20,936 nt of DNA, taken from GCA-2401735 sp051252095 (GTDB taxonomy: Bacteria; Pseudomonadota; Gammaproteobacteria; Burkholderiales; Methylophilaceae). The stretch spans positions 1 to 20,936 of the forward strand of contig JBPOFK010000027.1 of assembly GCA_051252095.1 (NCBI GenBank). The letters are read 5' to 3'. The position numbers and the translations under genes are program-made. The notes below the pieces were generated by a model, which had not been told where the DNA came from, made no database searches, and saw nothing but the letters and a program-made list of their open reading frames with translations. The stretch's first letter is position 1, and each line of letters opens with the position of its first letter. This document shows positions 16,801 through 20,936 of the stretch, in pieces.

Positions 16801-17352
16801 TATTTAGATAGTCAAATGCTAGACCTGACTGAAGCAAGCCAGACACTAGAAGACGCCATTAATAAGATTGATAAAGAAACACGTGAAAAATTAATGACCA
16901 CATTCAATGAAGCCAATCAGCATTTTGGTGAGTTATTTTCAACTTTATTTGGAGGCGGTCAAGCAAAGCTAGAGCTGCTTGGTGAGGAAATATTGGATAC
17001 AGGATTGCAAGTGTTTGCACAACCACCAGGTAAAAAGAACACCACAATCCAGTTACTTTCAGGTGGCGAGAAAGCATTAACTGCACTTGCACTTGTATTT
17101 GCGTTATTCAGACTGAATCCAGCACCATTTTGCTTAATGGATGAGGTTGATGCACCGCTGGATGACAGTAACACAGAGCGTTTTTGTCAAATGGTCAAAA
17201 AAATGTCAGAGAAAACACAGTTTTTGTTTGTCAGTCATAATAAAATCACAATGGAGATCGCACAGCAGCTAATTGGTGTGACTATGCAGGAATCTGGTGT
17301 ATCACGTATTGTTGATGTGGATATTGACGCAGCAATGCAAATGCATGCTTGA
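13858..17352 (+). CDS. smc: chromosome segregation ATPase SMC
   Basis: SMC forms the long-armed dimeric ATPase that compacts and aligns replicated chromosome arms, working with ScpA and ScpB. The 1164 residues show the whole architecture. The N-terminal head has Walker A GPNGCGKS (31-38). Long heptad-rich coiled coils of Gln, Glu, Ala and Leu run over about 170-510 and 655-1000. A hinge lies near 515-645 (NARLWQKIKVDDNWTMALEA onward). The C-terminal head has signature LLSGGEKAL (1066-1074, S1068) and Walker B FCLMDEVDAPLDD (1091-1103, D1095, E1096). The start is TTG at 13858: the family begins directly with MRLxxLKLAGFKSFV, and no upstream ATG in frame gives a better fit. No strong ribosome site is visible. 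It is followed after 49 bases by zipA. Confidence 0.97.
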   Translation: MRLTHLKLAGFKSFVDPTTIHLHGQRVGVVGPNGCGKSNVMESVRWVLGESSAKEMRADAMDAVIFNGASNRKAISRASVELVFDNSLGGASGEWSQYAEISVKRVIERQKGSTYYINNTAVRRRDVADLFLGTGLGGRAYAIIGQNTISRIVEAKPEELRIFLEEAAGISKYKDRRRETELRLRDTRENLTRVEDICRELQKQITKLESQAVVTQQYHAMQDDLKLAEGQFWLLKKRDASLAWEKSKSKVEKLVIQLESQTAELRKSESGLESSRQAFYSTGEAINKAQAAYYEANADVANLENQVKQSAEARDRMTLQLQQLKDSIAHSDSANLQSNEKLVELNEALVQVHEKEQAASAELETLKRQLPELEAEYKKASAQLQTSSQALLEANQRIQIDTNNVQHLSQSIQDTATQIQRLEDALNQLTMPDSETLLNSKSALEKAQKAVADIELAIQVLRKNEDALLANIATLREQQLRDQQALGQTEAEIHSLNKIQQSLNAEGKLSDWLAHQGLNNNARLWQKIKVDDNWTMALEAVLGERLNALLADNYNLNERPPSSLAVGFTERAFQAKSSQSHFVSLSSMVKECAPELQPLLDDWLANIYLLPDSEDAIQVSLKLEAGEKLVNQQGDIFSRGGVIFHGESTHLHGVIEREQRLAVLKTVLPDLQNKLSHTAEQLKAAEQTLTQARNQQQDENTKLKTAMQVLHQQQLEISKLEQMQETAIAREKSLNTDIEVAKARYAQQLANVAQKESTLKQIKSDISLLESKKTDDETTSLAAEQAFQHLRDNLSEVEKNHREITFEYKIINNNINDLNNKIKVINEEKEAFLLRKNEAEKTLNVTSMETLKAKLSEAVTTKQKRETALSEARNQLEAQEAELKTLEQVRMQNEQALTPMRDQLEQARLNEQEARLYFEQCQAGLQDNGMDEDILAKGLETDAKASTYANKTSQLQKEIEALGPVNLAAIQELKSEAERKSYLDSQMLDLTEASQTLEDAINKIDKETREKLMTTFNEANQHFGELFSTLFGGGQAKLELLGEEILDTGLQVFAQPPGKKNTTIQLLSGGEKALTALALVFALFRLNPAPFCLMDEVDAPLDDSNTERFCQMVKKMSEKTQFLFVSHNKITMEIAQQLIGVTMQESGVSRIVDVDIDAAMQMHA

Positions 17353-17382
17353 TTGCCAATTATTATTAAACATTAGTATAAA
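17353..17382 (+). promoter_or_regulatory. candidate sigma70 promoter for zipA-ligA
   Basis: TTGCCA (17353-17358, five of six to TTGACA) directly follows the smc stop. After 18 bases comes TATAAA (17377-17382, five of six to TATAAT). It would start transcription near 17389, just before the zipA ATG at 17402. This would let zipA-ligA be expressed independently of smc, in addition to read-through. Confidence 0.42.
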
Positions 17383-17401
17383 TTCGAAGTAAAATAAAAG
17401 A

Positions 17402-18721
17402 ATGTCTGATTTACAAATTGTACTTATTATTCTAGGATTTTTCATTATTGCTGGCGTTGTTGTATACAACTGGTTGCAAGAAAGAAAGCTACGCGAAAAC
17501 ATTAGTGAAGATTTTATTGTTCCACAAAAAGATGTCTTGGTGGAAGAGTTCTATATCGATACTGATGCACTTGTAGAAAAAGAGTTTGCAGGCGACGCAC
17601 ATAAATCAGAGCTGATAAAGAGACTGAACGAAGCAACTGATAATGAAGAAACAGCAAGTCCGCCACCGTCAAATGCTGATAAAACGGAACACCCACATGA
17701 TGCTGCCGCTGAAGAAGAGGGTGCGGAGGATGAAGCAACCATAAAAGAAACAACAAATAAAGATTTACCGCTTCAAAGTGATGCAAGTGTAGCTGCGGAA
17801 GATAATCCGCCTAGAGCAGAGATAGCGCAGGAAATTATTGTAGAAAAGAATATTCTACCAGCAGAGTTTGAACCTTTAGTTACCTCCTCGTTGCCTGATG
17901 ATGTGCATTCGCAGATTGATTTAACCGCATTTTTGTATGCGACTAAAAGCATTAATGGCCAAGCATTTAATCAAATGATGCAAACAATGTTGAAAGAGAT
18001 TAATGTCTTTGTGATGCTTCATGGGCTAGATGATAAAAATGTGTGGCAGCACATTGATAATGAAACAGATGAAAATGCAACCTACAAGCAAATTGCTTGT
18101 AGTCTGCAATTAGCCGATCGTCGTGGCCCCGTCCCCAAACCGGTCTTAAATAAATTTCAATTTGCGGTGGAAACAATTGGTTTAGAGTTTAATGCGCATG
18201 TTGAATGGCAAGGCAAGGGCGACCCATCGCAGCGCGCTGTTGATTTAGATAAATTTTGCATGGATGTAGATCAATTAGTTAGCGTGCATCTAATTCAAGG
18301 CGATACGCCTATACATGGCACGAAATTTAAAGGATTGGCGGAAGCGAATGATATGGAATTAAAGCATGGGAAGTTTTGCTGTTTTGACATCGCTAAACCT
18401 GATTTTGCCAAGTTCATTTTAGTTAATGTAGATGAACAGCCTTTTACCCCTGATAGCCTGCGTCAAAATGTGGTGCTAAGTGCTACCTTTCAGATGGAAA
18501 TTCCTAAAGTAATGCATTGTGAAGAAGTATTTGGTCAAATGGTTGGTGTCGCTCAAAAAATGGCGAATAGCCTAAGTGCACGTATAGTAGACGACAATCA
18601 AAAACCATTAGGTGATTTGCAAATCGAGAAAATTAGACAGCAGCTCAAAGTAATCCATGCAAAAATGATCGCACGGGGCGTGATGCCAGGCAGCGAAAGT
18701 AGCATGCGTTTATTTAATTAA
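17402..18721 (+). CDS. zipA: cell division protein ZipA
   Basis: ZipA anchors the FtsZ ring to the inner membrane early in division. The 439 residues have the bitopic ZipA plan. An N-terminal transmembrane helix with a very short periplasmic tip (MSDLQIVLIILGFFIIAGVV) is followed by a basic stretch (LQERKLRE). Next comes a long acidic Glu/Asp/Ala/Pro-rich linker (about 35-150), and then a folded C-terminal region. The FtsZ-binding domain is about 288-415, with LVSVHLIQ, IHGTKFKGLAEANDMELKHG and VVLSATFQMEIPKV as the strands that face the FtsZ tail. It is longer than the 328-residue E. coli protein because of extra sequence before that domain (about 153-285) that looks structured. Its position between smc and ligA, two bases from ligA, strongly supports the name. 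Confidence 0.92.
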   Translation: MSDLQIVLIILGFFIIAGVVVYNWLQERKLRENISEDFIVPQKDVLVEEFYIDTDALVEKEFAGDAHKSELIKRLNEATDNEETASPPPSNADKTEHPHDAAAEEEGAEDEATIKETTNKDLPLQSDASVAAEDNPPRAEIAQEIIVEKNILPAEFEPLVTSSLPDDVHSQIDLTAFLYATKSINGQAFNQMMQTMLKEINVFVMLHGLDDKNVWQHIDNETDENATYKQIACSLQLADRRGPVPKPVLNKFQFAVETIGLEFNAHVEWQGKGDPSQRAVDLDKFCMDVDQLVSVHLIQGDTPIHGTKFKGLAEANDMELKHGKFCCFDIAKPDFAKFILVNVDEQPFTPDSLRQNVVLSATFQMEIPKVMHCEEVFGQMVGVAQKMANSLSARIVDDNQKPLGDLQIEKIRQQLKVIHAKMIARGVMPGSESSMRLFN

Positions 18722-18723
18722 GT

Positions 18724-20832
18724 ATGTCAACGATTGAGGCTGCACGCAAACAAGCAATTGCTTTACGCAATGAAATAGCACAATATGACTATGAATATTA
18801 TGTGCTAGATACGCCAACAGTACCAGACAATACCTACGACGGATTGTATAGACAGCTTGTAGCACTAGAGACCCAGTTCCCAGCACTTGTTACCCCAGAC
18901 TCACCAACACAACGCGTTAGCGGTAGCGCGTCAGAAATTTTTAGCAGCGTCACGCATCGCCAAGCCATGCTATCACTCAACAATGTGTTCACAGATAATG
19001 AACTCACTGCTTTTGATAAACGCGTTTGTGATAGCTTGAATCTAAGCACGGTTGAATATGCCGTAGAACCTAAGTTTGATGGATTAGCTGTCACATTGAC
19101 ATATGAAAACGGCAAACTAATCCAAGGAGCAACACGCGGCGATGGTTACACGGGTGAAAATGTCACGCACAATTTACGTACTATTCGAGCAATACCAACT
19201 ACATTAGCAATTGAAAACCCGCCAGCGTTATTAGAAGTGCGTGGCGAGGTGCTCATGTTTAAACGTGATTTTGAACGCTTAAACATCGCACAAGCGAAAG
19301 CTGAAGGCAAATTATTTGCCAATCCACGTAATGCAGCCGCTGGTAGTTTGCGACAGCTGGATGCAACGATTACTGCAACAAGGCCTTTAAGGTTTTTTGC
19401 CTATGGTTTGGGGGTGGCAGAGGGCATTCCAATACTCAAATCTCATGCTGAAGCAATGGATTATTTAGAAAAGCTTCGCTTTCCAGTCAGCCGTTTACGG
19501 TCAATCGTATATGGTTATGATGGCCTACAAAATTATTACAAAAGCATTGGTGAGAAAAGAGCAAGCCTAGCTTTTGATATTGATGGTGTCGTTTACAAGG
19601 TCAATGCGTTTGCTCAACAAGAAACATTAGGCTTTGTTTCTCGCGCGCCTCGCTGGGCGATTGCACATAAATTCCCAGCAGAGGAGGCTACAACTATCGT
19701 TGAGGATATCACGGTGCAAGTGGGTAGAACTGGTGCAATAACGCCAGTTGCTCGATTGCATCCAGTATTTGTTGGTGGCGTAACGGTCACAAATGCAACC
19801 CTGCATAACGAAGATGAAATGCGCCGTAAAGACATTCGCATTGGTGACACTGTTATTGTTAGGAGGGCAGGTGATGTAATCCCTGAGGTGGTGTCAGTAT
19901 TTATAGATAAGCGTCCACCCGATGCAACGCAATTTATGATGCCAAAAACCTGCCCAGAGTGCGACTCACATATCGAACGCCCAGAAGACGAGGCGGTGGC
20001 GCGCTGCACAGGTGGCTTATACTGCCCAGCACAACGCAAACAGGCAATTACACACTTTGCCTCTAGACGTGCAATGGATATTGAAGGCTTAGGTGAAAAG
20101 CTTGTAGACCAACTGGTAGAAGCGGATATTGTGCATTCAGTTGCAGATGTTTACAGGTTGAATGTAGAAGTATTGGCTAGCCTAGAGCGCATGGCGCAAA
20201 AATCAGCTCAGAATGTAGTCGATGCTATCAATAAGAGTAAAAAAACAACGCTAGCGCGCTTTATATATGCGTTAGGCATTCGTAATGTGGGCGAAGCTAC
20301 CGCAAAAGATCTTGCTAGTTACTTTGGCCGTCTAAAAACAATCATTAACGCCAGTACCGAAGACTTACTGGCTGTGAATGATGTTGGTCCAGTTGTCGCT
20401 GAATCTATTTCGCAGTTTTTTGGCGAACCGCATAACACACAAACTATTGAGTCCATGATTGCAATGGGTGTCACTTGGCCTGAACATGATGGCAAACAAG
20501 AAAAAGAGGGTGTTTTAAAAGGGAAAGTATTAGTTTTAACTGGTACATTACCCACTTTGTCACGAGATGAAGCAAAGGCTTTAATTGAAAAAGCAGGCGG
20601 GAAGGTAAGCGGCAGTGTCTCCAAAAAAACGGATTTTGTCGTTGCTGGTGCCGAAGCAGGCAGCAAACTCGAAAAAGCGACCGATTTAGGCATTCAAATA
20701 CTGGAAGAAAGCCAATTAACGGCTATGTTGGCACAAGGAATTGCTTTAGAAGAAAGCGCTGCAACTAATAGCAATCATACAGAGTCTGATATGATTAATG
20801 AGATAGATAACCAACAAAAGGATTTGTTTTAG
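18724..20832 (+). CDS. ligA: NAD-dependent DNA ligase LigA
   Basis: LigA seals nicks in DNA during replication and repair using NAD as the adenylate donor. The 702 residues show all domains in order. The N-terminal Ia domain (YDYEYYVLDTPTVPDNTYDG, 21-40) binds NMN. The adenylation domain has KFDG with the nucleophile K117. An OB domain has GRTGAITPVARLHPV. The Cys4 zinc finger is C410, C413, C428, C434. Helix-hairpin-helix repeats cover about 445-585, and a C-terminal BRCT domain about 598-675 (GKVLVLTGTLPTLSRDEAK). A short acidic tail follows, making it slightly longer than the 671-residue E. coli enzyme. ATG 18724 is two bases after the zipA stop, so translation is likely coupled; no strong ribosome site is visible. 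Essentiality is expected from the family. Confidence 0.98.
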   Translation: MSTIEAARKQAIALRNEIAQYDYEYYVLDTPTVPDNTYDGLYRQLVALETQFPALVTPDSPTQRVSGSASEIFSSVTHRQAMLSLNNVFTDNELTAFDKRVCDSLNLSTVEYAVEPKFDGLAVTLTYENGKLIQGATRGDGYTGENVTHNLRTIRAIPTTLAIENPPALLEVRGEVLMFKRDFERLNIAQAKAEGKLFANPRNAAAGSLRQLDATITATRPLRFFAYGLGVAEGIPILKSHAEAMDYLEKLRFPVSRLRSIVYGYDGLQNYYKSIGEKRASLAFDIDGVVYKVNAFAQQETLGFVSRAPRWAIAHKFPAEEATTIVEDITVQVGRTGAITPVARLHPVFVGGVTVTNATLHNEDEMRRKDIRIGDTVIVRRAGDVIPEVVSVFIDKRPPDATQFMMPKTCPECDSHIERPEDEAVARCTGGLYCPAQRKQAITHFASRRAMDIEGLGEKLVDQLVEADIVHSVADVYRLNVEVLASLERMAQKSAQNVVDAINKSKKTTLARFIYALGIRNVGEATAKDLASYFGRLKTIINASTEDLLAVNDVGPVVAESISQFFGEPHNTQTIESMIAMGVTWPEHDGKQEKEGVLKGKVLVLTGTLPTLSRDEAKALIEKAGGKVSGSVSKKTDFVVAGAEAGSKLEKATDLGIQILEESQLTAMLAQGIALEESAATNSNHTESDMINEIDNQQKDLF

Positions 20833-20936
20833 CATGAAAATTAAGTTAGAAAAAACTTTAAAAATAACTTAATATATATTACACCTAATGTTTTAAATTT
20901 AAATAGTAATACAATTTTAATGGGTTAATTTGATTT
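20833..20936 (+). other. AT-rich spacer downstream of ligA with an inverted repeat
   Basis: No gene is visible in these last 104 bases, which are almost all A and T. ATTAAGTTA (20840-20848) is a perfect inverted repeat of TAACTTAAT (20865-20873) around a 16-base A-rich loop. The stem has one G-C-type pair at its core and no following T-run, so it is only a weak candidate for a transcript end. A 12-codon open frame starts at 20834 but is too short to support a peptide call. Confidence 0.3.

Noticed and set aside
19614..20039. 141-codon open frame on the minus strand inside ligA
   Set aside because: It lies opposite the OB and zinc-finger regions of LigA, shows no domain, and has the composition of a shadow frame.
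20834..20872. Twelve-codon peptide frame after ligA
   Set aside because: It is very short and Lys-rich from A-rich DNA, with no ribosome site of its own and nothing to separate it from chance.

Overview
The window reads as an ordinary chromosomal segment of an AT-rich betaproteobacterium. Three things suggest this: the smc-zipA-ligA order, a large OMPLA-type phospholipase with an outer-membrane barrel, and a single-domain QueF. The low GC and overall gene style fit Methylophilaceae (a Methylotenera-like methylotroph), but that family assignment is inference from the sequence, not a search result.

Layout. 1-732: 3' part of galE (UDP-glucose 4-epimerase). 754-2253 (minus): a polytopic O-antigen ligase/polymerase-like protein, convergent with galE. 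2254-2523: divergent AT-rich control region. 2524-5977 (plus): flippase, GT2-type glycosyltransferase and GT4-type glycosyltransferase. Together with galE and the polymerase this forms one end of a surface-polysaccharide (O-antigen or exopolysaccharide) locus. 6113-9190: RNase R and the 23S rRNA Gm2251 methyltransferase RlmB, three bases apart, an RNA decay/rRNA modification pair. 9303-10481: phospholipase A (OMPLA) with a long N-terminal extension. 10629-12875: an unrecognised exported six-cysteine protein, directly coupled to an iron-sulfur photolyase of the prokaryotic (6-4) type. 12920-12951: a strong bidirectional terminator shared with the convergent tRNA unit. 12958-13192 (minus): tRNA-Glu(UUC) and tRNA-Ala(GGC). 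13321-13767 (minus): queF (queuosine pathway), divergent from smc. 13858-20832 (plus): smc, zipA and ligA, linking chromosome organisation, Z-ring anchoring and replication/repair ligation. 20833-20936: AT-rich downstream spacer.

The sugar genes would act in order: GalE supplies UDP-galactose or a related sugar, the two transferases build a lipid-linked repeat unit, the flippase moves it across the inner membrane, and the 754-2253 protein polymerises or ligates it. From 6113 onward the genes are mainly housekeeping.

I saw no insertion sequence, prophage, CRISPR array, toxin-antitoxin pair or defence cassette, and nothing that I can defend as a previously undescribed system. The most useful leads are the exported six-cysteine protein coupled to the photolyase, the roughly 150-residue extra domain on the phospholipase, a GT4 enzyme lacking the second glutamate of its EX7E motif, and short perfect inverted repeats in several promoter regions.
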